From Pempheris klunzingeri (Eukaryota; Chordata; Actinopteri; Acropomatiformes; Pempheridae): DNA of 64,000 nucleotides. The notes under the pieces were generated by a model. It saw only the letters and a program-made list of their open reading frames with translations, did not search any database and was not told where the DNA came from. Both the position numbers and the translations under genes were made by a program. The stretch covers positions 11,320,374 through 11,384,373 of the forward strand of contig NC_092014.1 in the NCBI RefSeq assembly GCF_042242105.1. Direction: 5' to 3'. Positions 24,879 to 38,100 of this stretch are shown here, piece by piece; the first letter of the stretch is position 1, and each line of letters starts with the position of its first letter.

Positions 24879-27800
24879 ATGGCTGGACCTGTCAGTCTGG
24901 ATTTGGATCCCATCTTCTTAAAGGGACTGAGCTACCTGCACTCCAAGAGTAAAGACTCAGCTGAGAAACTCAAAGCTTTACTAGACGAGTCCCTTTCAAG
25001 AGGAAGTGACTCATCTTACCGTTCGTTACAGAAAGTAAGGAGTGTGAGTCTTTATTCATGCTGTACCTTGTTATTGCTCACTTCCTTTTTTTTTCTTTCA
25101 TTGGTATGTGATTCATCCAGCTAAACATTTACCGTTCTGTGTTATCATTGTGTATCCTCAGGATATTGAGGTGTCAAAGGGGTCTGTGTCAAAACTGAGC
25201 TTAAGTAAACAGGACTCCAAGTCCTCTTCAAGTTCATCATCCTCCAGTAGCAGCAGCGGCAGTAGCAAATCCAGCTCGGAAAAGAGCAAGAAAGACGTGG
25301 AGAAGAGACCCCCTGAGAAGGTAGGGGATACATTTTGTATCTGTTTCATCAGAGTAGATCTAGTAAATAAACTCTGACCATGTTGTTCACACAACATTGT
25401 GCCAATTCAGTATCATCCAATTGGAGAAAATTGACCCTCTAATTTAAAACCACATAGAATATATCAGAGTCCTTGAGGCTACCTTGACTTTTGCTAAGTG
25501 TTTCAAAAGTGTTTTAAAAGTTTCTTTTAAAACCTACACTACTGTATTGAGTTGCACAATCAGGCAAAAAAGATTAGAAAGTCAACATGCATTGTTCAAA
25601 CATGCCTCTTTCTGTTTTTCTGACAAACAGGTCAGGGTGGACTTGGGTGAGGTGGATCCTCCAAAAAAGCCTCGTTTGGAGAAACAGGAGAATCGCTCCT
25701 CTCCGATTACCGTTCAGACAAGCAAAGATCTTCTGCCAAACATAAACGACTATGACGAGACTAATGCTGATGACTTCGCCATGGAAATGGGCCTGGCATG
25801 TGTGGTTTGCAGGTACATCTTAATTATTAGCTAATGTATTTTTTTTCTCATGAGCTTCAGGATGTCAGTACGCATTCCAGTCTAATTGTATTAATTAATC
25901 TGTGAGCACAGAGAAGTAAACCTGTGTTTATACATGCATTTCTTTTCTTTTGTGTTCTTAATTGCTTTAGACAAATGACAGTGACCATGGGAAACCAGTT
26001 GGTTGAATGCCAGGAGTGTCATAATCTGTACCACCAGGACTGTCACAAGCCCCAAGTGACAGACAAAGAAGTAAATGATCCACGGCTTGTGTGGTATTGT
26101 GCCCGCTGCACCAGACAAATGAAGCGTATGGTGAGGAAAATAAATGACATGCCAGTGTGTATGCCTTTTTTTTTTAAGTGCATCATCTTTGATTATATGA
26201 CAAATTAGTGCGTAGTTGCGTTAAGAGTTTCTGTATTGGTATTGTCTCTGTCTAAAATGATCTATATGTGTTTGTCCACTAGGCCCAGAAGCCTCCACAG
26301 AAGCCATCCCCTGCATCTGCATCATCGGCGCCCGTTGTAAAAGACACGCTGGTTAAAAAGACAGAACTTAAAGCCAAGCCTGACACAGCCAGCACCTTCC
26401 AAGCGTTCAAAAGAACAGAAGTGAAGGTATGTGTTAACTAATTACGTCTGTATGCCAGTTATCTTTTATAGTGGGAGAGGATTTCCCATATAGCTGATTA
26501 GTATTACAACATTTTCCACCCACAACAGTATGTGCTTCCTTTTAGTAAGTTCCTATTGGTAGCAAAGGAGAGAAGAGCAATAAATCTAAATGTGCAGAAC
26601 TGCTCTAAAAGGCAGTCTACATAAATCGCTGCAGAGGGAAATGGGCAAAAGGTATACATTTATTTTTTACAGATCAGACCACTGACTTCTGCTGCTTACA
26701 GTAGAAAGTGTTTCAGTGCGGCGTCATTTCTTCCAGAGGGAGTGGTTATAAAGTACTTTTACTTATTGGACTTCACTGTGAAGTTATTTTGACAGCCTTG
26801 TCAGTGATTTGATTATGTAAATTCGATTCAGAGCAGGAGTGTTTTTCAGTTTGCTCAAGTAAGCAAGCTAAGGCCTTGTGCAGCTTACAGGTAGTAACTC
26901 CGCTGATTGACATATTATGATAAATATTAATATGCTCTATTACACAGTAATCTGAAGGATACGACTGGTGTTATATCACTGGCAACAAATCCCATGGAAG
27001 GACCAAAACATCTCTATTTTCTGACTTCCTCACCTTGTCTTTGGCACTGTTAAAACTCACAAATCTGTAATGACATTTTTATAAAAGAGTTTAGTAATTT
27101 CATAAAGCAGCAAGGCACTATTGAGATTACTCAAATCGGATTAAATAGTACATTTCTTGGCAATTATTTTCAGTGGATTGATGCACATTTTGGTGCTCTA
27201 ATGAGTATTTTTGGGTCGCCACTAGTAGTACATGTTTATAGGTAATGGTTCCAATTTTGCTTCACTCTCACAGTGTGTTGTCCATTGGGGATGGCTTTTT
27301 AAAAATCCATCATTCATTGTTTATACAGACACATTTTGATTGAATGTAAAAAGTTCAGGCCCCTTTTATGGTGGTCATAGAACATTTTTCTTGGTAATAT
27401 ATAAAGTAGCAGAGAAGAAGGACATACGGAGGCTAAATTATTACAGATATGACATGCTTCTAAAGTTGGATTATCGCTCTTGCCTTAAAGTTGTAATTGA
27501 ACTTTAGTTATTAGTCATTATTAGTTTAGTTCTATAAGTTAATAATAAAACCTTACCTTATTTTTGAAATGTCAAATACATCAATAGACCGAAACCATCC
27601 AATTAATTTGAAATTGGTGTCCTCTTAAGGTCTCAGTTTCAAGCTTTTAAAATGTATTATTATAACATGACAATGAAATGTTAGGATCTGTTGAAATTGC
27701 ATTCACTATTATAATTTCCTAACTGTTTATCATTTCAGGCCTCCACAACATCAGCTAATCCCACCAGCAACAGCTCCACCCAGTCGGTCAGTGGTCTTAC

Positions 27801-28302
27801 CGGCTGGGCTGCATTCGGCGCCAAGACTAGTCCATCTCTTCCCGCCAGCTCCAAACTAGGTTCCTCAGGCCCAAGTGGGAGCCACAAGACCTTGACAACC
27901 CCCTCTGGCCAGAAACCTGTCGGGCTGTCTGGGCTAGCAGGAGTCAAGTCAGGACTTGGAGGTGCAAAGTTACCTGGGAGCGGCAACGGAAACGGCTCCA
28001 GCCAGGCGCCTCTGAAACCTCCTCCACCCCTGACTCTGGGTAAGCAGCCTCTGAACCGCTCGGCGAGCGGTGAAAGCCAAGGGAAAGGCTCGGCCTCATC
28101 AGGGGCAGGCTCCCCGAGCGGCGCCCAGGCAAGTGCAGGAGGAAACGGAGGTAATAACGGAGGAGGTAATGGGAACAATGGGAATGGGTCGAAGGCTGCA
28201 CAAGGGGACAAAGCACCAACATCCCAAGAGTCCCAGCTTATTGCCATGAAACGGCTACAACTGGTGAAGAAGAAAGCGGCGCAGAAGAAACTGAAGAAAT
28301 GA
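24879..28302 (+). CDS. ints12: Integrator complex subunit 12, PHD-finger protein
   Basis: Six coding exons: 24879-25034, 25162-25320, 25631-25812, 25971-26130, 26283-26426 and 27739-28302. They give 454 aa (human about 462). The first coding exon starts 8 bp after a CAG acceptor at 24870. Residues 1-45 ([20 protein letters not shown] and following) are the N-terminal microdomain known to bind INTS1. A poly-Ser stretch follows at residues 121-140 or so. The PHD finger is C4HC3: C162, C165, C179, C182, H187, C190, C209, C212. The C-terminal third is rich in Gly, Asn, Ser and Pro and ends in a basic [21 protein letters not shown] tail shared with human. The protein is a nuclear subunit of Integrator, which cleaves snRNA 3' ends and terminates paused RNA polymerase II. 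The 1.3-kb last intron holds nothing recognised. Confidence 0.96.
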
Positions 28303-28850
28303 GTAGGGGTAGAGGGAAACAAAGAGGGAGCGGAGGTGTGAGGGAGTAGAAAATAACCCATGTGGAATTAGTGCCAGAGCATTATATTTGTATTACAAGA
28401 GCATCTGTACATGAGTAACACCATCCAGTCAAATACTTGAATCTTACTTTGTGTCAATGCTGCTGGACTCTGCGTGCCTCGTTCTGTCCTAACAAATCAA
28501 ACCATTGAAAAAGTGACCATCACTTTGCGTCAACAAACATCATTAAATCTCCTCTTATAAACTGGCAGTAACAGTGACTTTGTAGCGTGTCATGTCCTTA
28601 GAGGTAAGTCATTTTATTCTGCAGGACAAATACAGAGTGGATGTTGTTTATTGAGGACATAATTGTTAAAATATAAAAGATAACATACATATTTTTTTTC
28701 TTCATTTCACATTCACACAAAACACATACTTCATGTGTTAATCATTAACACTTACCTCATGTGTTAATCATTAACATTTACTTCATCTGTAAATCATTTC
28801 ACATATAAAATTACCTTCATTAATAAATCACTTCATTATAAATATAAACT
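28303..28850. terminator. Convergent 3' ends of ints12 (+) and arhgef38 (-), candidate poly(A) signals
   Basis: On the plus strand ATTAAA (28542-28547) and AATAAA (28822-28827) can end ints12. On the minus strand AATAAA occurs at 28647-28652 and 28613-28618 and can end arhgef38, whose stop codon is at 29152. If ints12 uses the distal site, the two mRNAs overlap tail to tail by about 200 nt. The signals are seen; which are used is inference. Confidence 0.45.
28714..28850. repeat. Imperfect short tandem repeat, units about 27-33 bp
   Basis: About four diverging units share CTTCATGTGTTAATCATTAA or CTTACCTCATGTGTTAATCA. The first two units are nearly identical; the later ones decay to CTTCATCTGTAAATCATTTC and CTTCATTAATAAATCACTTC. 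It sits in the convergent 3' region and supplies the distal plus-strand AATAAA. Confidence 0.75.
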
Positions 28851-29151
28851 CTACAACACTGAAATGCAAAAAGTGCTCAGCACAGTGCCCTATATTTTCC
28901 TACCATTATTTATATTCATCACAGATTATTGGTCCCATTGGTGAGCTCTCATATCTCACACATCACAATCATTTTAGAGATTTAACATATTCAACATTCT
29001 TGCTGTTACACATCTGATAATATCTAGTGATACCTAGTGCAATTTAGACTTTCTTAAAGCGGAATTGTGATGTGTTTTACAGTCAGGACTTGTTCAACTA
29101 TGTATTAAAGTAAGCAGGGTTCTTTAAAATGCCACAGGTTGGTTTTGGGTC

Positions 29152-32100
29152 TCATGCATAAGACATCCTGCCAAGGTAATTAGCAGGGACATATCCCCTC
29201 TGTCCGTTAGCCTCAGCTAACCACCAGCTCTTGTTGCCTCCCACGTCAGAGAACTGGAGGATGCGCACATGCTGGTATTCCTGCAAGGTCAGCTCCTGGT
29301 CACAGCGAGCTTGAAATGCGTACACGGCATAAAACTGCGGAAAGAAACACAAATCAGACACGCTTCAATGTAGCTGATCATTTTTCAAAGCAAATCTTAA
29401 TTTGCAGTGACAATGAAATGACATTTAAGTGTTTCCTCCTGTAAGTCCAGAAGGTGGCACTGTAATTTAGCTTTCCGTGAGGACGGAGCGTTACCACTGG
29501 TCTTAATTTTCATTGGCTACAATCTATTGACCCATGTCAACATTTTATCTTTTAAGACCAATAACTGTGTCATAAAATGATGACTGCATATTAGGTAGAT
29601 ATAAAAACAAGTAAGACAAAGCCCCAGAGTGCTGAAGCCAGAGTGACAGCGACGTTATCATGTAATGTAACTCACCCTATTTCATTTCAATGCAAGCCAG
29701 ACAGAGACACTGTTAAGCTATCAAGTGTGCTGCCACAGCCCTGACAGAACTTCTGCTCATCCAGTCTATATAACTGCACACCTCAGTTTTACTGGCCCTC
29801 TGTATTAACAGCCCTCATATTTTACGGGTGGACTGTCATCTGTGGAGGAGACGCACGGTGGCTTGGACACCCAGTTAAAGTTAAGGCTGTTCTGAGCTGT
29901 TTTATTGGAATTATGGGGTTTATGTGGTGTGTGGTTGTGTGTTTTTTTGGTAAATATCTGCTTGGGTCATTTCAAATTACTTGTATGTGTCTAAACACAC
30001 ACACACACACTTATCCACTTACATATGGTGGTATATACTCTTTCTGCAACTGTTGATTTTGCAAAGCTTTCAAATGACATTAATCTTGACCTTGCCTGCT
30101 CTAAAGTTGGAAACCAAACTGAGCAAAAGAAAGGAGATCAAAAAAACAAACCTGTCTCCATAGTCCTAAGCACTGCAGTATCTTAAAATGACACCCATAT
30201 GGTGCAAGACCAGCTCTGGAAAAACACATACACATTCACACACACCTGCTGAGCCTCACTGTCCAGCGTGTCCTCCAGGTCTTCGGGGCTCTCTGGCTCC
30301 CCCTGTAGTCCAGAGAGGGTGGAGCTGCTGTCGGTGGTGTTGAGGTTGAAGCTGCGCAAGCTGCTGCTGCCACTGCCTGACACAAACAGGCTGAGATCGT
30401 CAAAGTCCTCATCCACCATGGCAGACGGCTGCTGCTGTTGCTGCTCTTTGGCCATCTGGCCTGCCCGCTGGGAGTCCCTCAGTGGGTTGTACGGCTTCAA
30501 GAATGTGGAGTAGACGTAGCCCTGTGTACCTAACAGTGATGCAAACGGACATTCTGTCACGATGCCTGACCTCTGAGTCATTTTTAAGTGTTGAGAGGAG
30601 GAAAAAAAAAAATCCTCACTTTCCTCAAGTGTCATCTAGCCATGCAGATATTCTCGCCCTTTTAACAGCAAATTGTTACAGAACAAGCTGTTCTCTATGA
30701 GACATTTTCCTTTGTCAATTAAAAAGCTGCTTCATAAAGATAAATAGGTATCATTTCTGCAGGAGAAATGTGTGTTTAAAAGTCTAATTATCAGCTCGAG
30801 CATTTGCTTACACAATTTTAAATGCATGTGAGTGAATTGAAATTGTGTAAATATGAGACAAGCATATTCATGGTGTTGATATCAACAGAGGAATGAACAA
30901 CAACTCTCTGGGAATGCTTGTAATCCCAGAGGAAAAGACACGTCTGTGAAGAATGTACTTCATACCAAGAAACATGCACCCTCTCTTTTTTTTCTAGAGC
31001 TCATAAAAACAGAACTTGTTATTGCAGAGTACAGAGAGAGACACGCAAGCAGCATCTCTCCGTCCTTGTTTCTGAATACCCAGAGGGAGAGGCTTTGTAC
31101 TCTAAGTAACACTGCTTACAACGCGCAGCGGTTTTGCTCCAAACAAGACATTGAGAGCTCAGGTGCCTCAGCGAGACGTAGAGGGGAGATGGAGACAAGC
31201 TATGGAGTTGGCCCTGTTGTGAGGCAACCATCTCCAGAGGCAGGCGAAGAAGTACCAGCAACCATGACATCACAGGAGCTCCGGGGACTGATTCTTGTGT
31301 GCTGACTTGTCAGTGTCAGAAAGTAAAGTTTGGTGTGACTACACAACCTCAGTCATGTAATAGATGCAGGTGATTTCACAGAGGAATGTGTTTTAAAGGA
31401 GACCTATACCGACCATACCTGCAGATGATCTAGTATGATAACTTCATTTACACTGTGTGTCTTACTAACAGAATGCGGCAAGAGCTACCTCTGCCCCCGA
31501 GGGTCTTTGTCCTTACGCATGCACACACATACACACACTTGCCTCCAGTGTGAACCAGCCAGCGGCTGCTGCTGCCTAATGGGTCGGTGTCCTCCAGCAG
31601 GGCTACCAGCTCTCCCTCCAGCAGGCTGAGGTCCTGCTCCTGGCAGCCATTACACTTCCTCTTCAGCTGGTACAGGCGGCTCACTGGGTGTTCTGCCAGC
31701 AGCCAGGCGCGCTGTTCCTCTGTTTGATGTTGCGCCTCCGGCATCTGAAGGACAGCACGGCACAAAAGTGTGTTTGTGTAATTATTTGAAGTGGGCCTGG
31801 TGTGTGGGCGCATGTAGGCAAGTTAGGCATGGAGGATATTCTAAGGAGGGTGAAAGGTAATAAGGTCCTGGGGAGTTTCAAATAGATCAACTCACACGTC
31901 CAATCACACTCTCATATATATAAAGGTGTACATGCATATGTGTACACTTGTACATACGTATAGATTAAGTCTCATGGGAATGATACCTTGTGGGGCTTCG
32001 AGTTGCCAAGTGCCCCAGTTAATCACAGCCTGAAGCAGGTCTCTGTGTCTGCCTTTGATAAGACTTGCAGCAGCTCATTTGTGGCTTGGAATTGGTTCAA

Positions 32101-35100
32101 AACATTTTGAAAGACTCGCAGGAATATGTTGGACTTCAGTTTTAACATGGATTCATGAGAACCAACATAGTACAGATTGCAGGCTATAATGTATATTTTT
32201 TTGTCTCCAGCTGTGAATATTCAAAATATCTAAATAACTTCCACTTTCTTACCGCTATTTTCTTGTCTCGTTGTCTCTCAAAGCTGACTTTTCGCTCCAT
32301 TAACTTCTGTGCGTTATCCTTGACAAAAGTCAGATTGTTCAGCTCATCCATGATGCTGTTCTGCACTTCAGCAATGTTTGATAGTGGAGCCTGAAAATGT
32401 AAATATAACACACTATAGTTTGAATATTAACTAGACAAAAAATAAATTCTTTCTAATAATGTAATTTATGTGTGGGATACTCACTGGTAGCTGCTGTTTG
32501 GGTGGGGCACGTAGTAGTATGCTATCCATCAGCCCTCTGAGCAGGGCCACCAGATACACCACACTGTTGGTCAGGATTGTATAGGCCGCCATGTTGAACC
32601 TCTGCAACTCCTCCACTAGCAAGGCATTGAGAGCTTCATAGTCCCTCCTGGCGGGACCAGACGGGTCTTCTGACACCAGTGAAGAGGAGGATGGTGTGGT
32701 GGATGACGAGGATGAGGATGAAAAAGAGGAAGAGCGCTCCAGGCGGCTGCAGTAATCCAGCAATTTGTCATAACGCTTCTGGATGAGCTTCTGTGGGGCT
32801 GTGAACATGCCTTGCAGGGAGGAGAGTGGGGCGAGGACCAAGCGCTCTATGCCTTCTTTCTAAAGCAAGAAGTTAATGAGATATCCAGTGTTAGTCTTCT
32901 CATTTTCATTAGGTTTTTCTTTTCTTTAGGAATTGTGTACACATAAACAGGTACTTCTAGCATACATCTGTGTCTTTTTACATAGCTTTTCAAAATGATG
33001 TATGATCTATTGAATGTCTTGTTTTTAGTATGCAGCAGTGTCTCTAATTTGCAGCAATTTTCTCTGAGGGAAAACGGTAAAGTGCGCCTTAACATTAAAC
33101 TTCACTGCATAACAACAGAGCTGCTACAGGTCAGTTTGCATGCACACAAACAAAAGGTAGTGATGTTGTTCAGCTTACTGTAAGACTCGGGCAGACATAA
33201 CATCTCATTTATCATTGTGTGGTGCATGTAATAGGTAGTACTATACGTAAAGAACTCTGTCTTCAGTGAAAATACTCTGCTTCCCGAAAGCATCTATCAG
33301 TTACATCTGTCATGTTTTGATTATAGCAGACACAATGGAACCATTTTCAGGCAAAATAAGTCTGTTCCTTTTTCCTCTCAGAGTACACGTGCCTTTGTGT
33401 CTACACTTATTTTGTGAATCTCATCACAGACTGTGGTTTGAGGCGCTGCTGCAGTGAAGAGCTGCTACACAAAGAATCTTATTCAAAGGTGTAGTTATTG
33501 CAGAATTGGCAACAGTGCAATCCACAGAGAGAAGAGGGTGGGAAATGGAAGGTGGGAGAGTTGCTGAAAGATCTATCAGGAAGGTTAGGAGCATAAAAGA
33601 AGAGGACTAATATAATAGACAATAGGCAGGTAGCTATGGGCAAAGATGATAGTTGGATAGTGGGAGGGTGAATGAGAGGTCATATGGGAACAGGACAGCA
33701 AAGCCAGGACAGATAGAAATGTAGAAGATTCAGGGAGGGGAGGTGGGAAAGGAAAAGCTGACAGTAAACATAATTATGTCCTGAATAAAAATAGTAACAT
33801 TTTTTGTTGTGAAGAAAAAAGCCATACTTACAAAGTGCTTATATGGGTCATTTCCATTAGTGTGCGATGAGCCGTTTGTGCCATTTTTGTTTGGCTCCTT
33901 GATGATGTTCTCCATGTCCTCAACATTCTGAACAGCTACAGACACCATCTCCTGCAGAACAGACATCAAGAAAGAAAAAAAGTCTCAGAAGGTTAACAGA
34001 ACATGTTAGACCCCTTAAAACACACATATTTTGTAGAGGGACGCGTTAACATGTGCCTACCTGAGTGTACTGCAGGTAACATTGAACATTCTTGACCAGC
34101 AGCCTTACGGCCTTCTCCAGACTCCTGAACAGTTTCTCTTCTCTATCAAATACTTCGTCTCTCACCTACAGAAGGAGGGATATAAATATGTTGTCTACAT
34201 AAGAGCTAAATGTGAATGATGCCTTTGCCTTTACTCTAAATGTCAAAATTTTGTTTAACATTTTTAAACTGTCAAGTCCTCAAGACTCGTAACATTTAAC
34301 CAATGTATCTTTTTATTAATTTTTTATCACAGTCACAATGATTGTTGACTGAACTGTTTCTTTTTCTTTTTGCTGCCAGTTTTTACCTGTGGTTCAACTC
34401 CAGTGAGGATTTTGAGATATCCAGCAAACCTGTCTCCTTTCTTCCGAATAGAGTGGATGTTGAACTTGTGTAGTTTGCCCCTTAATGTGCCTTCATCCTC
34501 CAACCTCTTATATTTCATAACTGAGAATGAACAGGAAAATGGGACCAAAATGAAAGAAAGAATTACATTTAGATAGAAGTGGCATAGACAGGTACGAAAC
34601 AGTGAACCTGGCAGTAAAATCAAATCTCACCTATATCCTTGCGTCTCTTGAACTCATTGATGTTCACATTGATGATCTTGGCAGCAGTGAATGCCTCCTG
34701 CAGGGGCCGATAGTCAGGGTGGTCTTCAGGTGTGGCCTGCCACAGCTCCCCAAGCAGCAGCGGGTACTTCATGATCCTCTGGACTGGTTTGATGAGCAGT
34801 GAACCCATGTCCAGCAAGTTGGGTTTCCCTCTGTGCAAATAAGTACGTTACATAGAAAACAATGATTAACATGAATGGTTATGATGCACAGAGCAAACCA
34901 AAACAGTTAATTTGACACAATAATTGAGAGCTATATTTTACAAAATAGCTAATATGGAGGTCATATATTTTCAATGCCATTGAAGGGTACTTACTCTTCG
35001 TCATAGATTTTCCTGTTAATACAAAGAAAAAGAAACAGTCACCAGAGATTATACAAACTAAATGTTTAGACTATCAGGGAAGCTATAAATTAGAACTAAT

Positions 35101-38100
35101 TTGAAACAATATGTAATACATATAATAATAAGTGACTTGAGGTGTAACTGACTTACTTCAGAGCTAATATACACGTGGTGAAATGTTGCTTTATTTCTTC
35201 TTCTTTCTCATAGGATTTGAGCGATGTGTTGGCATCATCGTGATGGTAACAGTAAATCTTATATACATCTTCTAAAGCTGCCTTTGCCTGGATGAATACA
35301 TCGCCTTCAAATAGAAATGAGAGATGAGATGTTTCTTCTGATGTAAACCAGAGCAGCAAAAAAAAGATATTTTGACAGGAGTCAAAAATGGCATTACCTA
35401 TGACAGCTGCCTCTGGATCGGGGTCAGCCATCGCCTCATGCAGTCTGTGAAGCAGCGCTGCAGATACCTCACACAGCGTCTCCATGTTGGTGAACAACCT
35501 GTCTACATCCACAACCTCACAGAGAAGAAGAAAACTAGACTATAAAATTATGTGTTTGACATCTTGAATGCAAATGAAATAGTCAAAATCGGCTTATAGC
35601 TCATTTTCTGTCAAGATATTGATTGACCAGAATCTTTAATCATCTGTTGGCCATCCTTTCTTTGAATATTACAATGCTGATTATTAGTTGTAAAGATTCC
35701 CCAAAGTAATCATGATTTCGGGTTACTGTTATGTTTGAGGTTAATGTTAATGAATAAGTTCAGGTCAGACAGCTACTTGAGTCTTGAATGAAATTTTAAT
35801 TTACGATAATGTTACTATGTGAAAATAATGATTCCTCTTTTGTTGCTGTTATATATGTAGATGTTGGTGGGATTGACGGCACATTTAACCTGCAAGAGAC
35901 TTCACTGGCGAGTCTGAAAAGCATCTACCTGTAAATTTCGTAGAGGCTGGACCACCTCTCTGATGCACAGCTCCAGGTCTGTGAGATAGTCCTTCTCAGT
36001 CTGCACAAGCTCCTGAATGACCTTTGCCCTGCGGTTCATCTTCCTCAAACGGACTTCCTCTGGGTCCAGTGCTGGAGACGAGGGTGTGGACAGGTCATGT
36101 GGTGTCATTTTCTCTGAAAAAAGAGGACATCATGAAATTATAAAATAAACATGAGTTTTGTCCCTTTTTTGGGTGTTCTGCAGCAATCACAGCATCTGGT
36201 CTAATGAGTCCCAAATGTCGTACAAGGATATAGAAAACTGATTATATTGTGAGTGCACCTACATTTTGCAGTAAATTTGCAGTTAAAAAAAAGAAGATGT
36301 TTTTGCCAGCAGATTAAGCTGTCTGTGGCACATTTGCTTTTTCTAAACTGTTGGTAAACACCCTGGCCCCCGTGGGCTGTGCATGCTTGGAAAAACCTAC
36401 ATCTCTTCAAACATATCCACTTGATGCCCCAGCAGCCATTTAGATCACCATATTTCACGGTGATCTAATTATTTTGACTCGAGCGCCAAAAGGCCTCACT
36501 TAACATGCCAGTCAGGCTCACTTCTCCTTTTTTTATTGCTCCGTTGCCTAATCAGTCTGTGGCTGCTCTGTGCTTTGCATGGCAGGCAGGAGTGTGTGCT
36601 CAGGGAAGAGGGATGCTTCCTTGCTGCCTAATTGACGCCACACACCACTTCCTTCTCCGACGACTGCAATGCCCGTGTCAGGTTACGGTCCTAATCGTGG
36701 CGCTGATGTAATGCTACAGCGTGCTCAGGCATTCCATCTGCTCAGACTGGGGGTGAAAGGGGGGGGGGAGTGGCACACGATGATAAACACACAACTACAT
36801 ATGCAATGACACACACACGCAGATTCACATAGGTGTGCATAGGAATATATATACACACAGTCATGCATGCATTTACAAACAGATTTACAACGCCCATCGC
36901 AGCTTGCTCATTTCACACACGTATACACACATATGCATACATAAACACCCAAACACAGAGGTAAATATGCATAAGATTTGTCTAAAAGAAGTTCAGCTCA
37001 GTTTAAGTGTGTAAAATATTACCAAAACATATTTAGTGTAACATATTACCCAAGGCCCATTCAATACTATACATATTAATAATGATTGTTCTAGTTATAC
37101 TCTTTGAATTCTTACTTGGCATTTGATTACAATAGGCAAAGCAGGCAAGAAACTGAGGAGAAAGAAGAGAGAAAGTAGGGCAGGTATAGGGATATTCTTC
37201 TTTTTTCTTATATTTACTCATCTTTTCATTTCTAAAAGAAATCTCTTATTTTTTTTGTTGGAGGCAACACGAATGATAAGCTGCAAGCAGATGCCGTGAA
37301 AGCCTCTACAGTGCTGCAATGAGGGAAAGGTACAGTAATCAGTGGTTTCCTTTTGCTGAAGCTGAGTAGAATGGGTCATGTGTTTCTGGCCAGTGAGCAG
37401 GACTCCCTCATGAATGCAAACACTGTACAGATTGTGCTCACACGTGACTGACTCCGGCAGAGGTATGAGATCTGATCTGTGTGCAACACTGCATACAGTT
37501 ACAGCTTACACTTTTCCGAAGATTCAGAAATAAAATAACACCTCCAGAGGTGTATCAGTTCATCAAAAACTGAGCATTGTAAACGTCAGTACAGTCGGTC
37601 TATCAGGTGAAGATGCAATACTGTCCTCCCCAGTTTTGTTTTCATCTCCTCTGAATGATTGGCTAAAAAATAGGTGAAATTGATAAAAAAAAAAAATCAC
37701 AGCTTTCCTCTGATACTGGCTTCTTTGGATGTTACACAGTAAAATCATGTTTGGTAAAGTATAGCCTACAGTACACCACAAAACCAAACTGTGCAGTCAT
37801 AATCCTCTTCCTTCAGCAGTTATTAATTAACTTGTCAATGCCTGATAATACTTAAAGAAATAGACAAGGTTATCTGGTATATGACCCTACTGAAGCTTGG
37901 GAATAAATCTTTCTCACACCGTTTATTGTGGAATACGATTTTTCATTATAGGAGCATTAGAGAAGCTGTTTTGCGGGCGGAAATGTTATGTAAAAGAACT
38001 ATCACATTTGTACTTCAATAGTATCATGAAGTGTCACGTGTCTACATGGGCCTTCAGTGTTTGAAAAGAGACCCCAGAATCGCTGAAAGCCTCCACCCGT

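Noticed and set aside
27735..28361. A 208-codon open frame on the minus strand opposite the last ints12 coding exon
   Set aside because: It is the shadow of Gly/Ser/Asn-rich ints12 codons; no start context, splice signals or family resemblance.
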